DNA of 64,000 nucleotides from Flammeovirga kamogawensis (GTDB lineage Bacteria; Bacteroidota; Bacteroidia; Cytophagales; Flammeovirgaceae). The notes beneath the pieces are model-generated. The model was given only the letters and a program-made list of their open reading frames with translations, was not told the DNA's origin and did no database searches. A program made the position numbers and the translations under genes. Shown piece by piece: positions 25,689-33,522 of this stretch; positions within the stretch are counted from its first letter, which is position 1; each line of letters starts with the position of its first letter. The DNA lies in NCBI RefSeq assembly GCF_018736065.1, contig NZ_CP076129.1, forward strand, positions 310,001 through 374,000, given 5' to 3'.

Positions 25689-26776
25689 TGGATACTAAAA
25701 ATATAACATTAGTCTCATGCCAACATTTTGATTCTGGAATTGGACGTTATTCTTATCAATTAGGAAAAGGACTTAGGGATATTGATTATAATGTAGAATT
25801 ACTTAAATTATTTAAAGCTGGACATGAAGATGAATATTATCATGAGGAAAAATGGATAAAAAAAATTCCTTATAGATCCTTTAGAGATTTACACTCATAC
25901 ATTCTACCCTATTTTATTCATCAACAGCTAAAAAAGACCCCTAAAACTAATTTAATTCATGCACATTGGTTCATTTCTGGTCTTTCTGGTTCCTACCTAC
26001 CCAATGATCTTGTTGTTACTATGCACGATGTTTCTATCTTACATGTAGAAGAAACTTCTAATTGGTTTATAGGCTATTATAAATGGGTTATTAACCGACT
26101 AAAAAAAAGAAAGATTCCTCTTATTGTCGTTTCTGAAAATGCAAAAAAAGATACGATCAAATATGCCAAATATCCTGAAGAGCTCGTTTATGTAAGTTAT
26201 GGTTATATAAATTTTGAGAAATTTAAACCACTCATTAATCGAATTGAAAATGAAAAGTTTACTATTATCTACACTGGCGGATTAGGTATACGAAAGAATG
26301 TCGCGCTGTTAATCAATGCTATTAAAATAGTTCAAAAAAAACATCCTAACATTGAGGTTAAAATTGCTGGTGCGTATCCAGAAAGAACATCTTACCCAAA
26401 ACTAGTTGATGACCTTCAAATAAATACAATAAAATTTGTTGGATATCTTCCGGAAGAAGATTTAAATGCTTTTTATAATAGTGCTGATCTGTTTGTTTTC
26501 ACCTCTCTATATGAAGGTTTTGGGTACACCCCCCTTGAAGCTATGGCTGCTGGAGTACCTGTAATTAGCACTTCTGGAGGTTCACTTAAAGAAGTTGTCG
26601 GTAGCGGAGGCCACCTTATTAATTACAATGAAAATGAATTAGCAGATGCAATCATTTATTATATTGATAATAAAACAGCATTAAAAAAATTGATTAATGA
26701 GGGAACTAATTGGGTAAAAAAATATTCAAAAGAGGCTTCTATAGCTGCTACTTTAAACGCATATAAATATTATTAA
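25685..26776 (+). CDS. Glycosyltransferase family 4
   Basis: The 363-residue GT-B enzyme has the GIGRYSYQLG glycine loop, THDVS-like MHDVSILH, the domain linker VVSENAKKDTIKYAKYPEELVYVSYGYINFEKF, a second-domain opening FTIIYTGGLGIRKNVALLINAI, and the E-x7-E site DLFVFTSLYEGFGYTPLEAMAAGVPVISTSGG. It starts at one of two adjacent ATG codons (25685 overlapping the previous stop as ATGA, or 25688). It is a paralogue of the first gene of the divergent operon (18851-19927). With five other glycosyltransferases in the minus operon and the GT2 at 22945 it brings the region to seven sugar transferases plus the initiating one. Confidence 0.9.
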   Translation: MMDTKNITLVSCQHFDSGIGRYSYQLGKGLRDIDYNVELLKLFKAGHEDEYYHEEKWIKKIPYRSFRDLHSYILPYFIHQQLKKTPKTNLIHAHWFISGLSGSYLPNDLVVTMHDVSILHVEETSNWFIGYYKWVINRLKKRKIPLIVVSENAKKDTIKYAKYPEELVYVSYGYINFEKFKPLINRIENEKFTIIYTGGLGIRKNVALLINAIKIVQKKHPNIEVKIAGAYPERTSYPKLVDDLQINTIKFVGYLPEEDLNAFYNSADLFVFTSLYEGFGYTPLEAMAAGVPVISTSGGSLKEVVGSGGHLINYNENELADAIIYYIDNKTALKKLINEGTNWVKKYSKEASIAATLNAYKYY

Positions 26777-26859
26777 TCATGTAATTGTGATATTATGAAC
26801 TTTTCTTAATTAACAGATGTTTTGATTTTGAAAAGATACTTACCCAATTATCACTTACT

Positions 26860-28026
26860 ATGAAAATTAACATACTATTACTCGACGATGATCAGTTTAT
26901 GCAGAACTTCGTCAGCAACCTTTTATCAAAGGATTATATAGTACACACTTTTGGAACAATAAGAGAAGCGAAAGCCTTTCTCAAAATCCAGGCTGTTAAC
27001 CTAATTATCACTGATTTAAATTTAATTAATGAATCTGGTATAGATTTTATCAATTATTTAAATGATGATATTAAATTTAAAAATATACCAATAATAACAT
27101 TATCAGGAGAAGATACATCAAGTATCAAAGTTAAAGTACTAGAACTTGGAGTTGATGATTATATTGTTAAACCTTTTAGTCCCTCAGAATTAATAACACG
27201 AGTAAATAACACCATAAAAAAATATCAAAAGTTCTTTGTACAACCGTTTCATGTCAATACAAAAACTGAAGAAGTAAAATTATCTCAACCAGAAATAAAT
27301 AACAAAATACCTAAATCTTACAAAACATCTAAAAGAGTATTCGATATAGTTGGTTCATTTTTGTTAATCGTTATGCTCACACCGTTATTTATAATTATAG
27401 GTCTAGCTATTCGATTAGAATCAAAAGGTCCTATATTTTATATTTCTAAAAGAATTGGACAACAGTATAGTCCTATCCCATTTCTGAAATTTAGATCGAT
27501 GAAATTAAATGCAGACCATTTGGTGGATGAACTTAAAGCTGACAATAAATACAATGAAGCCTTAAATAAACATCAAGAGAAAATATTTAATAAACATTAT
27601 AAGCATGGAGATAAAGGCTATTCTATTTGTGAGAAAGAATTAAAATTAAGTAAAGAAAGTTCTACCTTTTTCAAATTAGAAAACGATCCGCGAGTTACAA
27701 AAGTGGGGGCGTTTATTAGAAAAACAAGTTTAGACGAATTACCTCAACTGTTTAATGTTTTACTTGGTCATATGTCGTTAGTCGGTAACAGACCTTTGCC
27801 TGTATACGAAGCAGAAATGCTAACGAAAGATTACAGCATTGCAAGATTTAATAGCCCAGCTGGCATTACAGGTTTATGGCAAGTTAGTAAATCAGAACAG
27901 CCATTTATGACAGAAAAGCAACGTATTGATTTAGATATTGAATACGCCCAAAAAAGAACTTTTAGATTAGATTTAAACCTCTTATACAGAACATTCCCAG
28001 CAATGATACAAAAAGAAGAGGCTTAA
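26860..28026 (+). CDS. Response-regulator receiver fused to polyprenyl-phosphate sugar-1-phosphate transferase
   Basis: The 388-residue protein joins two domains that are normally separate. Residues 1-125 form a CheY-like receiver with every key residue: acidic pocket D9-D10-D11, phosphoacceptor D52 (LIITDLNL), S82 (ITLSGE) and K104 (VVKPF-like IVKPF). Residues about 150-388 are a bacterial sugar transferase of the WcaJ/PglC group: one hydrophobic hairpin (FDIVGSFLLIVMLTPLFIIIGLAI), SKGPIFYISKRIGQ, FLKFRSM, an insertion of about 60 residues, then ENDPRVTKVGAFIRKTSLDELPQLFNVLLGHMSLVGNRPLP and GITGLWQVS. Such enzymes start repeat-unit synthesis by putting the first sugar phosphate on undecaprenyl phosphate. 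I infer phosphorylation of the receiver controls this committed step. It follows the GT4 gene by 83 bases; no kinase gene is adjacent. Confidence 0.92.
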   Translation: MKINILLLDDDQFMQNFVSNLLSKDYIVHTFGTIREAKAFLKIQAVNLIITDLNLINESGIDFINYLNDDIKFKNIPIITLSGEDTSSIKVKVLELGVDDYIVKPFSPSELITRVNNTIKKYQKFFVQPFHVNTKTEEVKLSQPEINNKIPKSYKTSKRVFDIVGSFLLIVMLTPLFIIIGLAIRLESKGPIFYISKRIGQQYSPIPFLKFRSMKLNADHLVDELKADNKYNEALNKHQEKIFNKHYKHGDKGYSICEKELKLSKESSTFFKLENDPRVTKVGAFIRKTSLDELPQLFNVLLGHMSLVGNRPLPVYEAEMLTKDYSIARFNSPAGITGLWQVSKSEQPFMTEKQRIDLDIEYAQKRTFRLDLNLLYRTFPAMIQKEEA

Positions 28027-28037
28027 TAAATTAATGT

Positions 28038-29339
28038 ATGAAAAAATTCATTTTAAAGTTGATAAAACTACACCTATTAGTTTTATCAGCTTTGCTTTGT
28101 AGATGTACATATGTTATTGATGAGAATACCTTAAACGAAAACTTAGATCCTATCAATAACTCTGTAGAGGATATTAAAGTACCAAAAGGCTTTAATTTTG
28201 AGACTACTGATCAAATCAAATTAAAGATCAAATCAGAAGATAGTTCTGCACCATCAATATTTTCAGTGTATATCACTGATGATAATGAAGAGAAATTCTT
28301 TATTGGTAAAGGAGTTTCTGATGATGACGGTTTACTAGATTATTACTTTAACTATCCTAAATACATAAGTAAATTATATATAGAAAGAGAATTGAATGGT
28401 GAAATATCTACAAAAGAGATACATTTCACTAGTAATTACGCATACGTAACATTTACCGAATCAAGAAGTTCTGATAGAAAAGTAAATCAAAATACTATTA
28501 TATCTGATGCAGACAAAGATGGAATTGATGATACAATAGATGAATTTAAACAAAATCCCAAAAAAGCATTCAATAACTACTTCCCTTCTTCTAAACATTT
28601 TTCATCAATCGCTTTTGAAGATTTATATCCTTTAAAAGGAGATTATGACTTTAACGACCTTATTGTTAATTATCAATTTAATTTAATTACTAATGCTTCT
28701 AATTTGGTTACTTTTATTGAAGCTAAAATTGTATTCAAATATTTAAAGGGAACAGAAAAAACATCCGGTTTTGGTATTGAACTACCCTTCCATTCTGATT
28801 CTATTAAAAGTGCTTCTGGATCGTTTTTAACTACTGGAAAAATACAATTAAATAATAAGGGCCTAGAGAGTGATAATGACCTTGATAAACCTGTAATTAT
28901 TGTGTTCGACAACAGTTATGGAATGGGTAACGAAAATGGTGATTTAATGGAAAGCGATACAATATATATCAATATAAATATTAGCGATCACCCAATTGCA
29001 TTTTCAGACTTAAACAGAGATATTCCGTATAATTCATTTATTTTTATCAATAAAGATAGAGGGCATGAGGTACACTTACCCGGAAAAAAACCAACACAGA
29101 AATTTAATAAACAGTTACTTAGTTTAGGTGACGATGTTGGCGATTTTAAAACCCAAAATGGTCATCCATGGGCAATACATATTCCCTATCAATTTACCCC
29201 TCCCCAAGAAGGAATTGACATAACAAATGCGTACAGTGTTTTTGATGAATTTGTTAGTTCTGAAGGAAATAATGACAAAGATTGGTTCATTGATATCGAT
29301 AATCACAAAGTTTACTCAAATTTAATCATGAATGAATAA
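28038..29339 (+). CDS. LruC domain-containing lipoprotein (first of a tandem pair)
   Basis: The 433-residue protein has a signal peptide ending LLCRC (lipobox, Cys about 23). After a beta-rich N-terminal region comes a calcium-type segment DADKDGIDDTIDEF and then the LruC domain: FSSIAFEDLYPLKGDYDFNDLIVNYQF, KYLKGTEKTSGFGIELPFHSD, a VFDNSYGM strand, the FIFINKDRGHEVHLPGKKPT block and the terminal GHPWAIHIPYQF with DWF near the end. LruC-domain proteins are surface or periplasmic lipoproteins in Bacteroidota and Leptospira with unknown biochemistry. It is closely related to the next gene over the last 230 residues, and shares a GDYDxND motif with the T9SS protein of the divergent operon. It belongs to the polysaccharide operon, 12 bases after the sugar transferase. 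Confidence 0.88.
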   Translation: MKKFILKLIKLHLLVLSALLCRCTYVIDENTLNENLDPINNSVEDIKVPKGFNFETTDQIKLKIKSEDSSAPSIFSVYITDDNEEKFFIGKGVSDDDGLLDYYFNYPKYISKLYIERELNGEISTKEIHFTSNYAYVTFTESRSSDRKVNQNTIISDADKDGIDDTIDEFKQNPKKAFNNYFPSSKHFSSIAFEDLYPLKGDYDFNDLIVNYQFNLITNASNLVTFIEAKIVFKYLKGTEKTSGFGIELPFHSDSIKSASGSFLTTGKIQLNNKGLESDNDLDKPVIIVFDNSYGMGNENGDLMESDTIYININISDHPIAFSDLNRDIPYNSFIFINKDRGHEVHLPGKKPTQKFNKQLLSLGDDVGDFKTQNGHPWAIHIPYQFTPPQEGIDITNAYSVFDEFVSSEGNNDKDWFIDIDNHKVYSNLIMNE

Positions 29340-31321
29340 TGAAAAATATATTACTAATTATTACTGTATTTTTCTTATCAAATTGCACGTCAATAAAAGA
29401 TGATACATTACTTAATAATCAATCAGGTAACGAAAATAATAACTCTTTAGCAAATACTAAGGTTCCTACAGACTTTAATTATGCTACTACAAAAGAGTTG
29501 TCATTTATCATCTCATCAACAAATTTATATCAACCAGTTACATATAAAATTTATGCACATGAGTTTGGTGGGGATAAAGTTGTTATTGGCTCTGGATTAT
29601 CTAATAATGATGGACAACTAACTCTCATTAAGTCTATTCCTAATTACATCAATACATTTACAATTGAAAAGTACTATAAAGGATATATTTTTGAAGAAAA
29701 GATACAATCTACTTCTGATAATGTATACGTTAGTTTCGATGCTTTTTCCAAAAATTTAGGGATTTCAGAAAGTAGTAACGCGAGAGTTAGTAATGGTTGC
29801 TCTGATCAATTTTATGGAGTAAATACAAATGGTGAAATATATATTATTGATGTAAATGACACCTTTTCTTCAACACAATTAGGAAGTAACCTTTCTCATT
29901 CAACTTTTGCATGTGGAGTAGACAAAAATGGTGGGATTATCTATTATAACAACTCTAATAAATTATACAAATATACCATTGGAACTGGAATATCATCTTT
30001 GATAGGTTCAAATAGTAGTGTTGGATGGAATTATGTAAAAATGGCTTATCATAACGAGTCTGGGAGATTATTTGCTGGTGCAACTAATAAATTAAGAATA
30101 GTAAATCCATCCGATTATTCTATCTATAGAACTATGACTGTTTCAGGTTTTAATACTTCTGAAAATGCTGGTGGTGATTTAGTGTTTACTTCTACTGGTA
30201 AATTATATAACGTTAGTTCTAGTGGTTTGTATTTATATACCTTTAATGCTGATACTACAACTTGTACAGCTACAAGAATTAGTGCTGATAATTTTCCATA
30301 TACAACTACTGGAATTGCAGTAGATCGGTTTGACAACATATACATTACAACAAATGAAACTACCTATTCTAAGATAATTAAAATGGACCCTGGTAATGGA
30401 GCGTATCAAGAAGTGAAAGATTTATCATTTAGAGTACATGATTTAGGAAATTACTATTGTTTAGATTCTGAACTGAGTACTGTTGATTCTGATAACGATG
30501 GTGTAATAGATGATTTAGATAAATATCCGAACGATGCCAATAAAGCATACAATAACTACTCTCCTTCAGAATTAGGTTATTCTAGTTTAGCATTTGAGGA
30601 TTTATACCCTTCTGTAGGCGATTATGATTTCAATGATATCATTATTAATTACAGAATGAATTTAATTGCTAATGCAGACAATAAAATTGTTAGTATTGAA
30701 GCTGAATATATTTTTAAATACGTTCAAGGTACAGAATTAACCTCTGGTTTTGGGGTACAACTCCCTATACATTCTGATTCTATTACTTCTGTAACAGGTT
30801 CATTTCTTACAACAGGTTTAATTAATGTAGATAGTAAAGGCTTAGAAACTGGCCACAGTACAGGCGCTCCTGTATATATTGTATTTGATAATAGTTATGG
30901 TATGTCAATAAACTCAGGTACCTTATTAAAAAGTGCACCAATAAATATTACAATTGATTTATCAGCACACCCAATTCCGCAAGCAGATTTGAGTGATATT
31001 CCGTTTAACCCTTTTATTTTTATAAATAAAGATAGAACATTAGAAGTTCATTTAGCAGGAAAAAGCCCTACAGCAAAATTCGATACAAATCACAGAAATA
31101 GTGGTGAAGATGTAGGTACATTTAAAACTTCAGATGGGCACCCTTGGGCTATTCATATTCCACATTTATTCCACCCTTCTTTAGATGGTGTAGACATTAC
31201 TAACTCTTATCATCAGTTTTCTAATTTCGCATCTTCTGGAGGAAGTAGTGATTCTGATTGGTTTAATGATGATACTGGCCATAGAAATAATGATAATATT
31301 ATTATTGACACAACCAATTAG
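29339..31321 (+). CDS. LruC domain-containing lipoprotein with beta-propeller-like insert (second of the pair)
   Basis: The 660-residue protein starts on the last base of the previous stop codon. It has a lipobox (FFLSNC, Cys about 16), an N-terminal beta domain like its neighbour's, then about 230 extra residues (about 150-380) of short repeated strands with YGVNTNGEIYIIDVN, GIIYYNNSNKLYKYTIGTG and DRFDNIYITTNE that look like a six-bladed propeller, a DSDNDGVIDDLDKYPNDANKAYNNY calcium-type segment and a C-terminal LruC domain (YSSLAFEDLYPSVGDYDFNDIIINYRMN, FVIDNSYGM-like VFDNSYGM, FIFINKDRTLEVHLAGKSPTAKF, GHPWAIHIPHLF). The pair clearly arose by duplication, with gain or loss of the propeller. 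The function is unknown; carbohydrate or matrix binding at the surface is inference from the operon. Confidence 0.87.
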   Translation: MKNILLIITVFFLSNCTSIKDDTLLNNQSGNENNNSLANTKVPTDFNYATTKELSFIISSTNLYQPVTYKIYAHEFGGDKVVIGSGLSNNDGQLTLIKSIPNYINTFTIEKYYKGYIFEEKIQSTSDNVYVSFDAFSKNLGISESSNARVSNGCSDQFYGVNTNGEIYIIDVNDTFSSTQLGSNLSHSTFACGVDKNGGIIYYNNSNKLYKYTIGTGISSLIGSNSSVGWNYVKMAYHNESGRLFAGATNKLRIVNPSDYSIYRTMTVSGFNTSENAGGDLVFTSTGKLYNVSSSGLYLYTFNADTTTCTATRISADNFPYTTTGIAVDRFDNIYITTNETTYSKIIKMDPGNGAYQEVKDLSFRVHDLGNYYCLDSELSTVDSDNDGVIDDLDKYPNDANKAYNNYSPSELGYSSLAFEDLYPSVGDYDFNDIIINYRMNLIANADNKIVSIEAEYIFKYVQGTELTSGFGVQLPIHSDSITSVTGSFLTTGLINVDSKGLETGHSTGAPVYIVFDNSYGMSINSGTLLKSAPINITIDLSAHPIPQADLSDIPFNPFIFINKDRTLEVHLAGKSPTAKFDTNHRNSGEDVGTFKTSDGHPWAIHIPHLFHPSLDGVDITNSYHQFSNFASSGGSSDSDWFNDDTGHRNNDNIIIDTTN

Positions 31322-31340
31322 AGTGTAATTATAAGTCACT

Positions 31341-32414
31341 CTATTTAAAGTACTTCTTTAAGTTTATTATTGGTTTTTCAAAGTAATAAAATGATAAATG
31401 TGCAATTCCGATTGTCAATAAAATAGTAGTACTATTAATCAAAAGTATTAGCCAATCCTTATTTATAGAGTTGATGATTGTAGTTTTCATTACAATAAAA
31501 AGCACAAAATTTAAGGCGATCATATGGTACATATATATTCCATAAGATATCGTTCCTAAATAAATCAATACTTTGTTATTCACTATAAATCTTTTTTCAC
31601 TAGAAATATTGAGGATAAATAACCCAAATAAAGGAAAGCTAAAAAGATGTAATATTATATTTGAGGAGAAGTTAAAAACATCAGTCAAAAAATAAAGAAA
31701 GAATACTGTATATAGAAGTATTCTAATAATTCCATTTTTAAAAACTAAGAATGGAATTTTGTTTTCAACGTTTAAAACTGCTATTAACCCACCAAATGAC
31801 ATGTAAAAATAGATGAAATAATAAGTTCTCAGAAAGCTAAAACTGGGTAAAAAGAAGAGTATAAAACTTACGATAGTAAAAAGTATTAAACCTATTATAA
31901 ATGTTTTTGGAGTGGAAATACGTGCTAAAGGAGCAATAATTAAATAAAATTGTTCTTCTATACCTATTGACCATAAAACTAATAATATAGCACCAGGAGC
32001 ATATAAAACATTAAATACATTGGGTAAAAACCCAACACACCATACAATCCCCTCCCATAAAGAATAATTTAAATGGTAATCGATACCAAATAATGGTAAT
32101 AAGAAATGATAGAAGGTAAAACCAAAAATTAGAACAACATAATATACAGGATAAATTCTTAATATTCTTCGTGCATAGAACTTCTTAATTTCTACCTTTC
32201 CTTTTTTTTGTTCTAAGTATAATTGTTTGATGATAAGAAAACCACTTAAAGTGAAAAATACCCAAACAGCTTCTTCTCCTTTATGAAAAATAGGTAAGTC
32301 AGAAAAATAGGGTAAATCTACAGATTTTGATAATTCTGGAATATGAAATATGACAACAAAAAGAGCCAAAAAACCTCTTAAAGGACCTATGTTTGGTAAC
32401 ACAATTCTATTCAT
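31341..32414 (-). CDS. Acyltransferase family 3 (OafA/YrhL-like) membrane protein
   Basis: The 357-residue protein has about ten membrane helices and the acyltransferase-3 landmarks: LRGFLALFVVIFHIPEL (RGxxAxxVxxxH with the conserved His), FFTLSGFLI followed by FYARRILRIYPVYYV (the RR-x-x-RI(Y)P motif), VLWSIGIEEQFYLI, and a late YGIYMYHM. These enzymes move acyl groups, usually acetyl, across the membrane onto O-antigens or exopolysaccharides. It converges on the second LruC gene with only 19 bases between the stops, so it is a separate unit, but its position suggests it decorates the same polysaccharide. Confidence 0.9.
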   Translation of the reverse strand: MNRIVLPNIGPLRGFLALFVVIFHIPELSKSVDLPYFSDLPIFHKGEEAVWVFFTLSGFLIIKQLYLEQKKGKVEIKKFYARRILRIYPVYYVVLIFGFTFYHFLLPLFGIDYHLNYSLWEGIVWCVGFLPNVFNVLYAPGAILLVLWSIGIEEQFYLIIAPLARISTPKTFIIGLILFTIVSFILFFLPSFSFLRTYYFIYFYMSFGGLIAVLNVENKIPFLVFKNGIIRILLYTVFFLYFLTDVFNFSSNIILHLFSFPLFGLFILNISSEKRFIVNNKVLIYLGTISYGIYMYHMIALNFVLFIVMKTTIINSINKDWLILLINSTTILLTIGIAHLSFYYFEKPIINLKKYFK

Positions 32415-32491
32415 TATAGAATATAAGTTGTAGCAAAATATTTTCTACCTTATTGCTATAAATATCGAAATATATTACAAAATTATATTAG

Positions 32492-33466
32492 TTAATATAT
32501 AGTTTTGGCTATTGATTTCGCCACTTCTCGAATAACATTAACAGCTACTGAATTACCAAATTGTTGATAAGCATTTGTCATTTTTGATGTAATGATAAAA
32601 TTATCAGGAAATCCCTGTAAGCGAGCACATTCTCGTGGCGACAATTTACGGACTTTGCCATTTATCAAATACAAACCTGTTCTTGAACCTACTCCACCAC
32701 CATAAGCAGATAATGTTATTGCATGACCTTTTGGATGATAAATACGCTCTCCTTGCCCACCCTTATTCACTCTCCCAATTTGGATTGGTTTATTAGGGTA
32801 TTGTTCTCTAATTAAATGATCAAAATCTTTGAGTTCCTTATAGAAGCGTATATCATCACGTTCTATAATTTTACCATCCTTTGGGCTATTCAAAAGAAAA
32901 TCTTCTAAAGCTACTTTTTGATTTAATTCGTTGGGAAATTCAAAATTTAAATCAAGCTCTTTTTTAATGGCTACTATGTAAATACGTTCTCGGTTTTGAG
33001 CTAACCCAAAGTTTCTAGCATTTAATAATTTATAGCTTACATCGTAACCTAAATTATCTAGTGTTTTTGTTATTACTTTAAGCGTATTCCCTTTATCATG
33101 TCGTATTAAATTTCTTACATTTTCTAAAAAAACTATCTTGGGTTTCTTTGCTTCAATAATTCGAGCAACATCAAAAAATAATGTACCTCTAGTATCTTCA
33201 AAACCTTTTTGTCTACCAGAAATAGAAAATGCCTGACACGGAAAACCTGCACACAATATATCATGTAAAGGAATAGCCGCTACATCAATCTTTGTAAGAT
33301 CCCCAGCCGGTTTTATACCAAAATTGGTTTCATAGGTAATCTGACATTTCTCGTCCCATTCTGCTGCAAACTTACATGTAGCACCTAAAGAGGATAAAGC
33401 AAGGTGAAAACCGCCTATCCCTGCAAAAAGATCAATAAAAGTATATCCCTGAAGCGAGGTTTGCAT
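32492..33466 (-). CDS. DNA (cytosine-5-)-methyltransferase, solitary
   Basis: The 324-residue protein shows the ordered m5C methyltransferase motifs: I IDLFAGIGGFHLAL, IV AGFPCQAFSISGRQKGFEDTRG (catalytic Cys 77), VI FLENVRNL, VIII QNRERIYIVA, IX RKLSPRECARLQGFPDNF and X AYQQFGNSVAVNVI. It methylates C5 of cytosine in a short specific DNA site; the target-recognition region between VIII and IX is short (about residues 190-280), as in small type II enzymes. No restriction endonuclease, nicking (Vsr) or second methyltransferase gene is beside it: its neighbours are the acyltransferase and rlmF. It is therefore an orphan or a remnant. A terminator separates it from rlmF. Confidence 0.93.
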   Translation of the reverse strand: MQTSLQGYTFIDLFAGIGGFHLALSSLGATCKFAAEWDEKCQITYETNFGIKPAGDLTKIDVAAIPLHDILCAGFPCQAFSISGRQKGFEDTRGTLFFDVARIIEAKKPKIVFLENVRNLIRHDKGNTLKVITKTLDNLGYDVSYKLLNARNFGLAQNRERIYIVAIKKELDLNFEFPNELNQKVALEDFLLNSPKDGKIIERDDIRFYKELKDFDHLIREQYPNKPIQIGRVNKGGQGERIYHPKGHAITLSAYGGGVGSRTGLYLINGKVRKLSPRECARLQGFPDNFIITSKMTNAYQQFGNSVAVNVIREVAKSIAKTIY

Positions 33467-33484
33467 TAGTAAAATGTAGTCAGT

Positions 33485-33517
33485 AAAAAGACAAAGCTTT
33501 TACACTTTGTCTTTTTT
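33485..33517 (-). terminator. Strong terminator after rlmF
   Basis: A 12-bp stem (aaaaagacaaag / ctttgtcttttt) with an 8-base loop, flanked by A on one side and T on the other, lies between rlmF and the DNA methyltransferase gene. In the direction of rlmF (minus strand) it is a good rho-independent terminator and sets the methyltransferase apart as its own unit. Confidence 0.75.
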
Positions 33518-33522
33518 ATAGT

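Noticed and set aside
31319-31343. Hairpin between the second LruC gene and the acyltransferase gene
   Set aside because: The 7-bp stem (tagagtg / cactcta) has no T tract on either side and overlaps both stop codons, so I do not call it a terminator.
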